A stretch of DNA of 64,000 nt from Mansonella perstans. Its lineage: Eukaryota; Nematoda; Chromadorea; Rhabditida; Onchocercidae. Shown here in pieces: positions 25,443-38,259 of the stretch; position 1 is the first letter of the stretch; every line of letters begins with the position of its first letter. The translations under genes were made by a program, and so were the position numbers. Location: contig JBAMDO010000146.1 of the NCBI GenBank assembly GCA_037074765.1, positions 1 through 64,000 on the forward strand, read 5' to 3'. A model generated the notes under the pieces. The model ran no database searches. It had not been told where the DNA came from and was given only the letters and a program-made list of their open reading frames with translations.

Positions 25443-28400
25443 GAAAAATGTTAATATTAATATTAATATGAATATAATAACCAATCAGAACAATGATAAA
25501 CGTTATAGTGGCATACGAAAAGTGGCTCAAAATAAATAGTAGTAATATGAATGTTTTTGTTTTGAGAATAATAAATCATCAATATATAAAGCATCAAATG
25601 AAATGAGCCAGTGGTATTATTTGTGCAAATAAACGATATTTCTCTTAACATGAATTTTTTATTTGAATTTCAATACATCGTTGCCTTCAATGTTGGGAAT
25701 AACAAATACGAAATTTTTATTATGAAACTGAAAAGTATAAAATTCGAATTCTTTCTACAACTACACTTTTTTGATTACAGGTTAGAATATTTGAACAAAA
25801 AAAAAAAAAAAAAAAAAAACTGCATTACGAGGGGAAAAAAAAGAAAAAGCAAATAAATTGTATATGTAATCATAAAATTAAAGTTCATAAGATGATATTA
25901 AATGAAAATGATTTATTCAAAAAGTATAAAATGTAATTCTTCCAAAAGAAAATCAAAAGAAAAATTATTTACAAAGAAAACAATTTTCCAACATAACAAG
26001 ATTGTAAACGAAATTTTGTCATATTACATGGAATCATCCAAAAAAAAAAAAAAAAAAAATCATCAATCCTGATACTGATAGTAATGTCAAATAGATGGGA
26101 AAGAGTGCAGTGATTTCTCAGTATCGAAATGAATTTGATATGAAATAAATTGAAAAATACTGCAATAGCTGCTGATGAAAATGTCAGTACGGCATCTCTT
26201 AGTGTATTATTGAACTGTCATGAAAAAAAAAAATGAAAGAAAACATAGTTTGTTTTCGTTGCAAAACTAAAAAATAATGACATATATTCATTCCATCGAA
26301 ACATTCTCTCTAATAAATCCAAAATATTAATAAAATTTAACCTCCTTTCCATCTCATATCCAACCTCGATGTATACATGGATTATTCGGGAATACATATC
26401 AATGTGGGAATTAGACAATAAATATTTGAGATATAATTTTCAGTTTTGAGACTTTTTTTTCATAACAACAGGAAAAATATAATATCAAGTGATACATCTT
26501 AATTTGATAAAACAGAATACCATCTAATAAAAGATTGCAGACCAATTTTGATTGCAGATCGTGAATTTCATTATAATTTTATTTACAGAACTGAGTATTC
26601 GTTAAGAATTTTACTTTATAAAAGAATCGTCATTCTCAGTCATATCAGAAATCGTACAACTATTATAACTGTTCCGTTTTTTCATAGAATTTTTTCTAAA
26701 AATCAACATCTTACTGTCATTTCTATTTTACAAAGTTAGACTGAAACAATTACAACGTAAAATGCTAAATGTGAAAGGAAAAATTACAACTGAAATACGA
26801 CAGGAATAAAGAAAATTTGTAGTTCAATTAGAACGATATACTAAAGTAGCACATAATATAAAACATGATTTAAAAAATGAATCAAACTTTCTATTTCAAA
26901 TTTTATAAGAAAAAAACTTGTAAAATTTTATATTTCAATCAGAGAGAAGTTATAACAAAAATTAAATCTTCCAAATAACATATTAACATTTAGATTTATC
27001 AGTTTCTTTAGCTAAAAAATGCAGAAAAGAAAGTTTAAAATTTTTTGAAAATAATAATCATACCGTTTAGCATCATTGTATGATATTAATAAGGCTTTTC
27101 AAAAGTCTGCAATCTCTCAGTATATTTCGGAGATATTTCACAGCTAATTTCTCTATTACGCCTCAGTGGAACCATGAAAATAAGATATTCTAATCAGGAT
27201 TCTGCAAACGTTTGAATTGATAAAAACTGGCCACAAATCATTATCTATATTCAAACAAATCAATCTTTCACTTATTCATTCGGTTTTATCATGTCATTTT
27301 GATCTTCAAAAATCAAGATTTTTTTTTTTTTTTTTTCAAAGCATAACTGGAAAATCCATAATGTTTTTTGCGAAATTCATCTTTTATAAAAAAAAAACTA
27401 ACATTTCGCACTACTTAAAAAAAAAAAAAAAAAAAAAAGCAATTGGTAATTAAAATAATTGAGAGAATATATTTTAGTTTACAAATAAAAATCACTATTC
27501 ATATCAATATGAAATTAAGATGTCATAAAGAGCAAACTATTTAAGGAAATGAAAGAATACGAAGGCCCCTAAAAGATAGGCGATAAACTTCTAGAAATAA
27601 TAGCAATAAATTTTAAATTTTGCAAATAACATCTAATTATGCTATGTTATGCCAAATGTTAGAACAAACTTACGCGAAATGTGCGTTCACTTTTACTGGA
27701 CTATTTATTACTAACTAATTCAGAAGTGCCAAACATTTTTCACAATCGATTAAAAATGGCAAATATTTTTCACAACATTTGACGCCCTTTATTAATTGAC
27801 TACACTTTTTCACTTCATCTTTCATCAATAATTCCATTTTTTTTGTTTGCACTTTCAAAACTCATTTAAAATTCTTCACCTCAACAAATGAAAAACACTT
27901 CACTCTATTTAATAAATGCTTTATAGTACAATAAAAACATGGCGAATAGTTGCAATTGATTTTAAATAAATCTATTGCACAAAGCTCAAATCTTCCTAAT
28001 TCTACTTAATTTTATTCATCAAACCCAATTTGTACGTTTATTAAATCCTTAACTAATCAAATAATAAGCAAATAGTTAATTGATACAGTTGAAATTATCA
28101 CTTCAATCGAGATGAAGTAAGCATTTACTTCTGCTGGTGAATCAGAGAACAGTTGCTAGAAAAGTAAAAAAAAAAAAAAAAAAACTCAAAAAACTTGATT
28201 CTTATGACTTTTTTAAAATTACAAACTACAAAAGCACTAATCAAATTTTAATATATCGGAACTATGATATTATATTATAATCTCCATCGATTAAAATTTA
28301 ATTTTAAGGCTGTTTTTTAACTAGGATTCTTAGGCATTACGAATTGTATAGTTTTGTACCTGTATAATATTACGGAACATTTCCATTGCAACTGATAAAT

Positions 28401-29690
28401 ATGATAAAAGTAATGGTAAAAAGTTCAACGAAACGGCTACTGTATACAGAATGCCATATCTGGGCAATTAACAAACTCAGCGATATGGAGCAATCGATAT
28501 ATTTCACTGAAGATAACTTACAATAATGCGCAATCTAGAAATTAATGTGCACAGCACAATTTTCAATGTTAAAATTTCTAATCATTTCAAAACTTTAAAA
28601 AATTCAATCATTTGTTCATAAGCTAACATCAAGTTATTGTTATACAAAAATGACAATCATACAATAATATAGAGAATATCAAAATACAAAATTTTTCAAC
28701 AATAACATTGTTATTTCGCTAATTCCAAAAAATAACAGGACCATGATAGATATCGCAGAAAACTACAGAAATACAAAATTTGCAAATAAATTTAAATAAT
28801 AAGTATATGTAACAATAGAGAAAACGTTTTGATTCAAATTAATTTGGAAAAAAAAAAAGTGATCAAAGATGGAATTTCTTCTAAAATAGAGATTAATCTA
28901 AAAATGTAAATCGATATGAAATATTCGTGTAAACAGTTTGTTTATAATAAGATTTCCGATGATTGCTGAACAAATAAGATGAACTTTCCCTGATTACATT
29001 AGAGATTAAAAATTACATCATAACTCATTAAAAATATTTCTTTTTCCAACCTATCTAGCAAATTTTGTTCAAAATTTGTATATCAGAAATGGGATATATC
29101 ATAAAATTTGAAGAATATACAAAAACTCAAAAGCATGACTACGAAACGAAAATATTCTAAATATAAAATATCTCTCTTTGTTCAGCTATTTGACAAAAAC
29201 TTCATGAGACCCAAACAACTACCGACAAACAGCGAAGCATAGACATTGCTCATTAAAAAATACAAAAGCAAAAGATAATTATAAAAAAGAAGCAGGGAGC
29301 ACGGAACCCCAATACTCTAAGGAAAACATAAAGCTGTAATTAAAGCATATTAAATTTATTTTGATCTAATTTCCAAAATTTATTTTCATCTTTTAGCGAG
29401 AAGATAATTAGTCGGAAGTTTACACTGATATCTGCGCAGATTATACATTCTTGAAGTACAACACAAATTGCGATAGAATAATAACATAGAAGTAAATTGA
29501 CGAAACTCTTGAACTGTTGACTGCACAATAACTAACAGTTTGAACGAAACATAACATTAATTTCGATGAAAAATAAAAACAAGACCGATATAACCATAAA
29601 CATATACAAAACGAAGAAAAGCACATTGAAAGTAAAATTATATTTCAAAGAGTAATATATAAAGATGTGTTCAAAAGTTTTTGGTAAAAA
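25443..29690. other. intergenic, no recognised gene
   Basis: The stretch between the IPPK start and the PAT1 stop is very A+T-rich with many homopolymer runs (25798-25820, 26039-26059, 27420-27440). No exon with a usable frame and splice sites was found. Confidence 0.5.
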
Positions 29691-29695
29691 TTTAT

Positions 29696-32600
29696 TCAGT
29701 TACTCGACTCCTGAAGCTTACAAACAAGCTGCAAATTTCCGACAAGTTTCTCTGCAGCTGATCCACGATAACCAGCAATATTACTGGCTGACCAGGCATC
29801 AAGCATTTTGACATCAGCTAGCGTTAAAACAATATACTGTTCCAAAGAGCACTTAATTTCCTGTGAGTATGGTCGAATTAGTGAAGAGAGAGTATTAGAG
29901 CAAAAGTACGTATCCAAAGGGCAATTTTGACGGGAGCAGCAAACCAACAGTGATATGAACAGATTTGTCGTAAACTGAAATAATTTCTGGATGTGAGGTA
30001 ATAATAGAAAACTTCGTAAATTAAAATTGGATTTAAAGCGTTAAAATCAGTCTTTAAAATCAGCTTTTTATTCCTATATCCGCTTCATAAAATCTTAGAC
30101 TTCAAAATACTAGGCGAATCATTCAGTTAAATTCATTCAATTATTCAATTATGAGCTTAAATTAGCTGCAAATTGCAATAAACGGGAATGGTTCAATTAC
30201 AAGCACAGTACTCTTTCCGAAATGCGAAAAACTGGAAATCTCTAACGAATTTTCATGAAATTTGTTTCTGCAAAATAAAACACATGAATAAAGATATCAA
30301 AAATAATTCTTCGGGAAAAGTTTTCGGCAAAAAATAAGCTAAATATTGGAATGTAATTAATTACCAGGTTCATAGTTATATCACTAACGAGGTTCAGTTT
30401 CGAGTTATTAATGAAGCTGATTAGTGTATTCCTCGAAAAATGGGATAGTGTCTCGAATATTGGCATAAGCAGCGATTCATTCATCTAAAATACCAATTTT
30501 CCATTAAAAAAACATGAACCCTGTAGTATATAAAAAAAAAGGTATGTCAAATTCAAATTCAGTGATCGGTTCTCCAAAAGAAACCAATGTGATGTTTATA
30601 AAGCTTGATAAAGAACCTTGATAGTGGCATTCTACAGCATGAAAAATATCATATAGAAAAATATTATAAAAACATCAAAACTTGTACTAACAGCAAAGAA
30701 AGAAAAAAACACACCTCATTTGATGGAACCTTTTTCGCAACAGTTGAAAAAGCGGCAAAAAAAGTTTTAAGAAGATGGAACTGCTGTTGTTCATTAGCAT
30801 GTGATAATGTTCTTGCAAACATTTGACGCCCTTTATTAATTAACAAAACAGCTTGCAGTCGTCCGTTCAAACACAGTGTTTCGATTACGGTTTTCATACG
30901 ACTTTCAACAGCACTTCTTAGCTCCTCCCTGCAGAAACTCAAGAGTATTAAATGATAGGACTTGCTAAATTTCGATTAAGTTTCATCATTTGTTAATGAA
31001 AAACTAATAAAACTATGCATATCTATGTTTGAACAAAATAAAAATTAGATGTGCAAAACAAAGAATGATAGAACTTTACTGAATTTCATCGGAAAGAGAA
31101 GGAGCACATAGCATTCGATGTCTATCGTCACATTCAAGAATTAAAAATGCGATATTTTCCAGCTGCATGAGAAGTGCTCGCAGTTTTTTCTGTGATGTAC
31201 TACTCTTTACTGAAAGCTTATCATCATCATCCGGCGTGTCACCTGAGAGATCGATAAGCTGAAATTCAAGAAACGATTAATGACATAATCTTACCGCATT
31301 ATAATTTTCAGAGTTTGTAATATATTCCGTTGAGAAGATGAACAAGTATAATATAAAGAGAATACTTTACAGCAACATATAAAATGCCACCAGGTTTAAC
31401 GTGTATTTCTTAGTAAACTGCTCTGAAAAGTCCCGTAACACAAATCCTTTCATTTATTTAACTAAATTAACGACGATAATACAAAAGAAATAAGAGTTAG
31501 GATATGCAGTCTAACATGATATTTATGTGATAAAAATACATGAAAAGCAAACATCGGCAACCGATAAAATAAAAATCAAAAACAGAAAAATTCTGTCGCT
31601 GGCAGCAAACTGAGGAATTCGATTATATGAAACAATTAGGCAAGATCTAGCAATACATCTTACAAAAAAAATTAACCTGTCTCGGATAATTAACAGTGGA
31701 AAGTGTTGGCTTTCCCAAACTACCAGCAAATGTCGGCGGAACATAATGACAATGATGTTGGTTTGTAGTGTTCCACATGTAACTATGTTCTTCGTCTTCT
31801 GTTTTCAATCCTTTCCTATGTCTTTCCAATGTCATTTTCTGCTGTTTCCATGTCTATAGTTAAATGGATAACAGGGAAAAATGAAAACTAAAGAAAACAA
31901 CTAGAACTCTATCGCAACAGATACACTTGGCGTAAGTGAACCAAACGCCATTAAGTATAGAGGAATCACATACTCGTGCTTATTTAATATATGAATATTA
32001 AATACTATTGCTATATACTCTATATTTGTAATGAAGTTATATGGATTAAAAGTCAATGATCGTCTTCTGTACCTAGAGTCTCAATATGGTTATTCTGGAC
32101 TATACTGGTTGACTGGCAAACACAAAAAAGTAGTCTAAGTAGAACATAAAACAAACCGTGTAATAAAAATCATCCTCGTATGGATTACCAGATCCCTGAC
32201 TCTGTAACTGTTGAATTTTGATAAGCCAACTGCGTTCTTTCTTCGAAACGAAGCCAGCAAAAGGAGACAATGCAAAGTCAGAAATTGTTTTATTGGATAC
32301 TAAACCGGTAAGCTTGCTCAAACGGTCGCGGTTGTAACTCACGTTGTGGTGAGGCACCTGAGAAATATGTGAGTGCATCTGAGTTTGCGGAGGACAAGGC
32401 AAATATAAGGGTAAAGCTGGTCGATTTGATCTAAAAAGAATTTCATCCTTTTGCAAAAAACAAAATTCTTTCAAAACAATTTCGCCTAGAGTGTACTGAG
32501 GCCTTGACTACACCAAAAACAGAGCAGTGCAAACCGAATAGTTTTGGCAAATTTTTTTTTTCTTAATGAAATTTTCGAAACTGCAGACAAAATTAACTAC

Positions 32601-35489
32601 ATATTCTGCGGAAGAGCTTCGTCGTCTTTCTATGCGCAAACTAATATAAAACATAGATTCTAAATCATAACAAATGAAATCAAGTAAAACTGAAATTTCT
32701 AATGGCTTGGCAAAACTGAATCTTGCAATTTAAAGCTGCGAACCGAAAGAGAAAAATGAACAAACATTAGATGGGAAGGTTGCTGCATGAAAGGAAACGG
32801 CGGAACCATTGGATGTGAAGGCATGCGCATCATAGGTGGTGGTCTTAGTGAAAGGAATGCTGCTCGCATTTGTGGTGTAATTGGTGGAAAACCGGGTGGT
32901 AATTCCGGCAGTTGACCGAAAATATATGCTAAAAAATCATTAAATATTAAAATTTGTAATTTCAAAAGTGGAAAAATGATTAGGACTACCGGGACTTGGG
33001 TTTACAGATTCCATACTCATAAGTATTAATATTTTATTCACAGCGACATAATTTTAAGAAGTTATATCCAACAGTAAATCCGCCACCAAATACACTCCAT
33101 GAATTATTTTACAACGTATTGAAACATATTTCAAAATCAGTTAGTTTATGAATCTAAAATGAGGATAATGTTATCCCACTCTCGAAGTTACAAAAAAGCT
33201 AATTTCGACAAAAGAGCTAATTTTCAGCATTTTTTGTCTGTTTTCCAAACAACTGCTAAGCAATGAAAAATGATAAAACATAATTCGTTTATAAAGAATT
33301 ATGGTCTGTATTAATTTCCATTTCAGAAAAAATAAGTTTAATTATGAATATAATAATAAAAGTAAACAAAGAATATTTTAAAAATTTCTTGTTTGGAAAA
33401 CAAAAAGACTAAAAATAATACTGAAAAGCCAAAAATGAAATAAAAATGGTTGTCTCACGATAACAAAATTCTGAGCATAAACTCTTCTAACAAAATAAAT
33501 TAAACTGTATTCAATAAAAATAAATATAAACAAAATAGACCTCTAATAATTTGCATGGCGAAAGGAGGCAACGGCAAGCAGTGAAGTGGGGGCGGTGGTG
33601 GTGTAGGAGGAATCATCGGCGAAATTCGTGAATCTGGAAGTAGAACGCCTGCGGATCGATCAACATCAGGAAAAGAAGTTGTTGCACGGCCTTCTGATTG
33701 CAGTAGAAGTTGCCTTTCTACTTCGGCTACTGTTACGGCACCCACTGGAAAAAAAATTATAAATATTCAAGAAATGGGAATTTCAAATATTCAAAAATGA
33801 GTTAGATGAATATAGAAAATGAACCTGATGGTAAAGGTCGCATTGTTGAATCTGCTGGTTTAGAAGCATTACTGACACGGGCCCTTCCAACTTCTTCGAG
33901 AGTATGTGCATTTTTTGGTAAAGCTACTAAGGGGCGAACACCATCACTTTTATCATAACACTCCTCCGCTGATATGTTATTCTGCAAATGATATCGACAT
34001 CTCATATCTTATGCCATTTATACTTACATAGAACATAGTACAGTTTGCTACTGAAGTTTAATATTGCAACATATTCTCCACTGCAGCACTGACAAATAAA
34101 ATAAGGGCCACTTAATAAGTAAACACTGCTAATGTCCGAAGGCAACTTCATCAACTATTTCATTTATCAGCTCTCTATTATAAGGTTAATTTACAATAGC
34201 TGAAATAACTGGCTAAGGAAATAATCCAGAAAAGTTTCCAGAATAATATTTCCGTTTGAAAATCTACCTTCACCGCTAGATAACAAGTTCGATCTGAAAC
34301 TGTTTTATTTATGAAATCGTATCCAGAGGAATGCTGCAAAGTTGGAAGCTCTGAACCACTCCAATCCAACGAGGACGTTGCAGAATCAACATTTTTCCAC
34401 AAAGTATCGGCCGCCCCCTATAAAATTCAACATGTTTTAACAAATTTTAAATAAACCACTTTTTTTTGCGCACTGCACTTTGCATAAATTACTGAATCGA
34501 AATTAAGCAATTATGGATCTAAAAAATTACTACAAGCACACTGCTAATGCAAAAACTGTCTAGAAATGACTCATGGGACTTCATTTCGTTCAACTTTCAA
34601 CAGTGAAAATGATATTTCGCATACGAGTTGCATCTTGAGACGCTCGAAATTTTTTGCGTTAGACGAAGACACATTCGCTGTGGGAAATGCGTTAAATCCA
34701 AAAGGAGGCGCTGGTAATTCGGATGGATGCGGCGCGGATACCGAACACGTGGGCTCATCGAACCATTTAGGCGTTTCATCATCCAATTGCAAACCTGCTG
34801 TCTGCAAATTAACTTGACTGAAAATCTATCCCCACATCAACTCGTGAAATGAAGATCAAAAAGGTAATCCGTTATGGTTTTTTAACGTTTTTCTTGACAT
34901 AAAAAAATTTTTTTTAATAATAAATGATAGTAGACTTCCTTTCTCCTTACTCGAATTCGTAAACTAACCTAAAATTAACCTAAAAAACCTAAAAAAAGAA
35001 AGGTGACCTAAACCTAAAAAGAAAGGTAACCTAAGATCCTTAAAATACTTCATCTGTTTTGAACTGTGCAACGAAGAAAAACTACCTGCTTAGAATACTG
35101 CTCCAGATCGTCATCCAAGACATCATCGTCCACACCCACTCCAAAAGTTTCATCATTGATTGCATCGATGTTGTCATTTGGCTGCTCGCCATCCAAATCC
35201 TGAAATTAACAAAGCCTTTGCATTTCAATACAATCAAGTCTCCCTTGGCGAATTTTTCTATCTTCAAAATCTGAAATGTTCCTTATCGTTATCTCTTCAA
35301 AACACTTCGGGAAATATAGGAGATAAAACAGAAAGTACGAACAAATTTGATTCCGAATTTTCACTACTTCAGAAAATTCAAAAAATCTAAATAACTAACA
35401 TCATCTTCCGGTAAAACATCGAAATTAAAATCATCAAAATCATTTGGTAGACATCTTCCACCAAAACCTTTCAAATCGATTCGTGACAT
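29696..35489 (-). CDS. patr-1: PAT1/PATL1 mRNA-decapping activator
   Basis: Pat1 proteins bridge the Lsm1-7 ring, DDX6 helicase and Dcp1/2 to promote decapping in P-bodies. Thirteen GT-AG exons read 35489-35400, 35199-35086, 34801-34625, 34417-34268, 33981-33825, 33744-33541, 32928-32766, 32430-32157, 31853-31677, 31258-31080, 30928-30715, 30484-30365 and 29974-29696. They give 765 residues (human PATL1 has 770). The acidic N terminus carries INDETFGVGVDDD, equivalent to the conserved FNDDTFG motif. A Pro/Met-rich middle follows (about 280-350). The core SPFAGFVSKKERSW then NPYEDDFYY (ending about residue 442) is the family hallmark. FAGSLGKPTLSTVNYPRQ matches the next conserved block, and the rest is the C-terminal helical domain. 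On the minus strand AATAAA overlaps the stop codon, so the 3' UTR may be very short. The start was chosen as the first ATG in the frame with the DETFG exon; an upstream out-of-frame ATG exists. Confidence 0.9.
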
Positions 35490-35963
35490 GGCCCTTCGAG
35501 ATATTGCTCATGACGGGTTAGTTTTTATATAAATAAAATTTGTTCAGTAGCACATACCCTAAAAACAACTGTTAAATCTTTAAAATAATTCCTTTACATT
35601 AATGTTACATCTGAATCTACTACTACTACAACAATAAAAAAATAGAAAAAAAGGCCTAACAAACAATTCGCCATGCAAATTCATGACACATTTTGACATT
35701 GTTCAATAATATTAAATTGCATAACAGCTTAATGTCGTATGCTATCTCCAAAAAATGCACAATTTCAAAAATTTCTTTGAATTTTTGAACTTTTTGGATT
35801 AAAATCCTTCTGATAGAAAGTGAACAGCAGAGAGTTAACAAGAAAGTCCATCTCAATATGTTGTCAAAAAGCAAGTACATAAGCAATCCAAGACAATTAG
35901 CAAATACCAAATAGTTGTTCGAATTGTATATCAGAAATGATGGTTAAGTGCGTTTTTAGAAAT

Positions 35964-36136
35964 CATAGTATTACTTAAGCTGCAGACTGGCTATTTTTAT
36001 CAATAATGATAGTATTACTTAAGCTGCAGACTGGCTATTTTTATCAATAATGATAGTATTACTTAAGCTGCAGACTGGCTATTTTTATCAATAATGATAG
36101 TATTACTTAAGCTGCAGACTGGCTATTTTTATCAAT
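35964..36136 (+). repeat. 44-bp minisatellite, four near-identical copies
   Basis: Each copy contains ttacttaagctgcagactgg followed by ctatttttatcaat. The copies are almost identical, so the array is recent. It starts about 475 nt upstream of the PAT1 start codon. Confidence 0.95.
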
Positions 36137-36882
36137 CTTTGCCTTTTCAAATGGTCAACAATCATAGCTCCATATACAGAGCAAACTATTATTATTACTA
36201 TGTTCTATAAGACACACAAAATTTCCTTCAATGACCACCTGCCATCCTGTCCACTCCTAGCTTTTCTATCAAATAAGCACTGACCCTTGCCCAGTTAAAC
36301 AGAAAGGTCCAACAAAGCAGAAAGCAAATATTGTTGCATCATTATTGAATGCAAAGAATTGTGAAATTTGATGTCTACATTAAGATGGAATTTTTTTTTC
36401 AGCAGAACTTTACATTCAAGTACTGAAATTTTGGCTGTATAAGAAGAACATGAAGTAATAGAGATGTAGTTGTAATATCTTTAAATCCAAGTTGAATTAA
36501 CCCAAAATCGCTCTTTTTTTTTTCCATTTTTAAGCAGCAAAATTTCAGCATAATTTTTCTGCTCAAATATATATTATTTCCTTCAAATTAGAAAAATTTA
36601 ATTATATTTAAGATGTAAAATAAAAATAAAGGAACAGTGAAAAGAAGATACAATTGAAACGATTGATTATATTTTGAGCATATCATTTCATCTATCATTA
36701 AGTAAAAAATGATAATTATATTTCATGAAATGATGATTACTGTGTGACTTGATTGTTATCTATCAACGATTCAATGTTGTTGAAAGCGTTTTTTTTTTTT
36801 TTTTTCAACTATTTAATCTGTATTAAATTCAAAAGAAATCGAAAATTTACTTTGTGAAACTAAATTCCATAAATTTCTATTT

Positions 36883-36915
36883 AAATTTTAAATAGGCATG
36901 ACCTATTTAAAATTT
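36883..36915. repeat. perfect 14-nt inverted repeat
   Basis: aaattttaaatagg at 36883-36896 is followed by a 5-nt loop and its exact reverse complement at 36902-36915. The function, if any, is unknown. Confidence 0.85.
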
Positions 36916-37142
36916 TTATTGTTGAAATAAATAATTTTGATTTCTTATTTGTGCTATAGTTTTTCAATTTATGCTATTTCTCTCAAAATATATTGATAGT
37001 TATAGCAAATGAGTCCATCCACTCGCTGGCTACTAGCATACAAAAAATTTTTCCTTAATGATTATATATATAATCTTAAATATTTCATATTTATTCATTT
37101 ATTTAAATATTTTTATTATAACTCACATTTTAATTATATCAG

Positions 37143-37604
37143 TTCCGTTGATGCAAAGATTGGAATATTGATCTGATTCGAAGCACGAATGCTCGTTTTT
37201 AAGCAATATGAAGTGGACGTACAAAATGAACTCTGATCTTTATGAATTTATTAAAATCAGTAAAACTGTTTATTTTTCATTTTGCAGCAATTGCTTTCAA
37301 TACATATATCCCTTCCGCACTACACCAACTTCATTTGTGTATTTGCTGGTGTTTCTTTCGGAGTAATTCTCATCTTATTTGTATTTGGCATAGTTTGTAA
37401 TTGTGAATCGTCTCATTAACCGGAACAATAGAGATTAGAAGTCGTCGTTTTACTGTTTTTGCTGGTTCCCGGAATTTTTCTCTGTAGCCATCGATTTTGG
37501 AGTTGAATTTTTAGATACCATCAAATGGAAAATCATTTGTTGTGGATGGATCAGATCGGCGTATTCAAATATTCGATTTCGCTACTAGGAAATTGATAAA
37601 ATTC
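37143..37604 (+). pseudogene. PPWD1-like (WD40-cyclophilin) relic
   Basis: PPWD1 is a spliceosome-associated WD40-peptidyl-prolyl isomerase. Two blocks match its last WD40 region in the right order. Block 1 (37163-37255, after an ATATCAG acceptor at 37142) reads EY-stop-SDSKHEC, then MKWTYKMNSDLYEFIK, against human NWEYKTDTDLYEFAK. Here TGA at 37169-37171 replaces the conserved Trp of EYW, and the frame is shifted just upstream. Block 2 (37515-37604, after a TTTTTAG acceptor) reads NGKSFVVDGSDRRIQIFDF then ATRKLIKF, against DGKKIATIGSDRKVRIFRF. The ~10 residues expected between them are missing. No N-terminal WD40 repeats or cyclophilin domain were found, and similarity stops where an inverted-repeat-bounded element begins. 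Retained splice sites suggest a DNA-level duplicate rather than a retrocopy. Confidence 0.7.
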
Positions 37605-38252
37605 ACAAAAGGTTGTGTCCGGAAAAATTTGTCGCGCAACCTTTTGTGAAGTGAGTGTATTCAATTGAATGTAGGAACACCTCGAAGTTGGGTAACTAAA
37701 CCCTTTTATTAGAGCGCAGAGTAAGTTAAATGATAAGTGAACGAAAAGTAACAGAATATAGCAGTTAAGAGTTAACTGAATAGAATGAGCGAAGCTTGGA
37801 ATGTTTGCTTGGAATGAATCTTGGAATGAAGATTGGAATGAATCTTGGAATGTAACTTGGAATGAATGACTTGGAAGGTTTTGCTTGGAATGAATCTTGG
37901 AATCAAGATTGGAATGAAGATTGGAATTTGAGTAACAGTTTATATAGTCGAGAAGAAGAGACGGATCTAGTCATTTGATGGCCAGAAATCCTTTCATATA
38001 AGCCGATTAATAGCTTAATATAACAGATCATGATGTGATAAGATAAGAAATAGTGAAGGGGAGGCACGGGATCTGGCGATGAAAGGTAATTATAGTAAAA
38101 TAAATTATAGATAATGACATAAAAGTTTGAGAATAATTCTAACAGATGTAATTATACAATTATAGTATGGGAAAAAATTCAAAAGGTGAAATCACGGAAA
38201 ATACTCCTTATGATCTTATTTTAAGTTTCGCGACTTTCGCGACACACCTTGC
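37602..38252. mobile_element. candidate non-autonomous element or solo LTR
   Basis: The left end has aaaggttgtgtccgg and the right end gcgacacacctt. Their outer parts are imperfect inverted repeats (tgtgtc...gacaca), with gtcgcg repeated just inside each end. The left end also forms a perfect 14-nt hairpin (37602-37615 with 37637-37650). The interior is ~600 nt without a long frame. No target-site duplication was found, so boundaries and class (MITE or solo LTR) are uncertain. Confidence 0.4.
37796..37930 (+). repeat. short tandem repeat of ttggaatgaa type
   Basis: About ten degenerate 12-13-nt units built on cttggaatgaat/gattggaatgaa lie inside the candidate element at 37602-38252. Confidence 0.8.
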
Positions 38253-38259
38253 ATTTTCT

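Noticed and set aside
25021..25539. 172-codon plus-strand frame
   Set aside because: It is antisense to IPPK exons 1 and 2, whose protein matches the family; the plus frame has no recognisable similarity.
37281..37420. Hydrophobic plus-strand stretch (VFAGVSFGVILILFVFGIV) after a TTTTGCAG
   Set aside because: It lies between the two PPWD1-like blocks in a different context, ends at a stop, and has no partner exon; probably decayed intron sequence.
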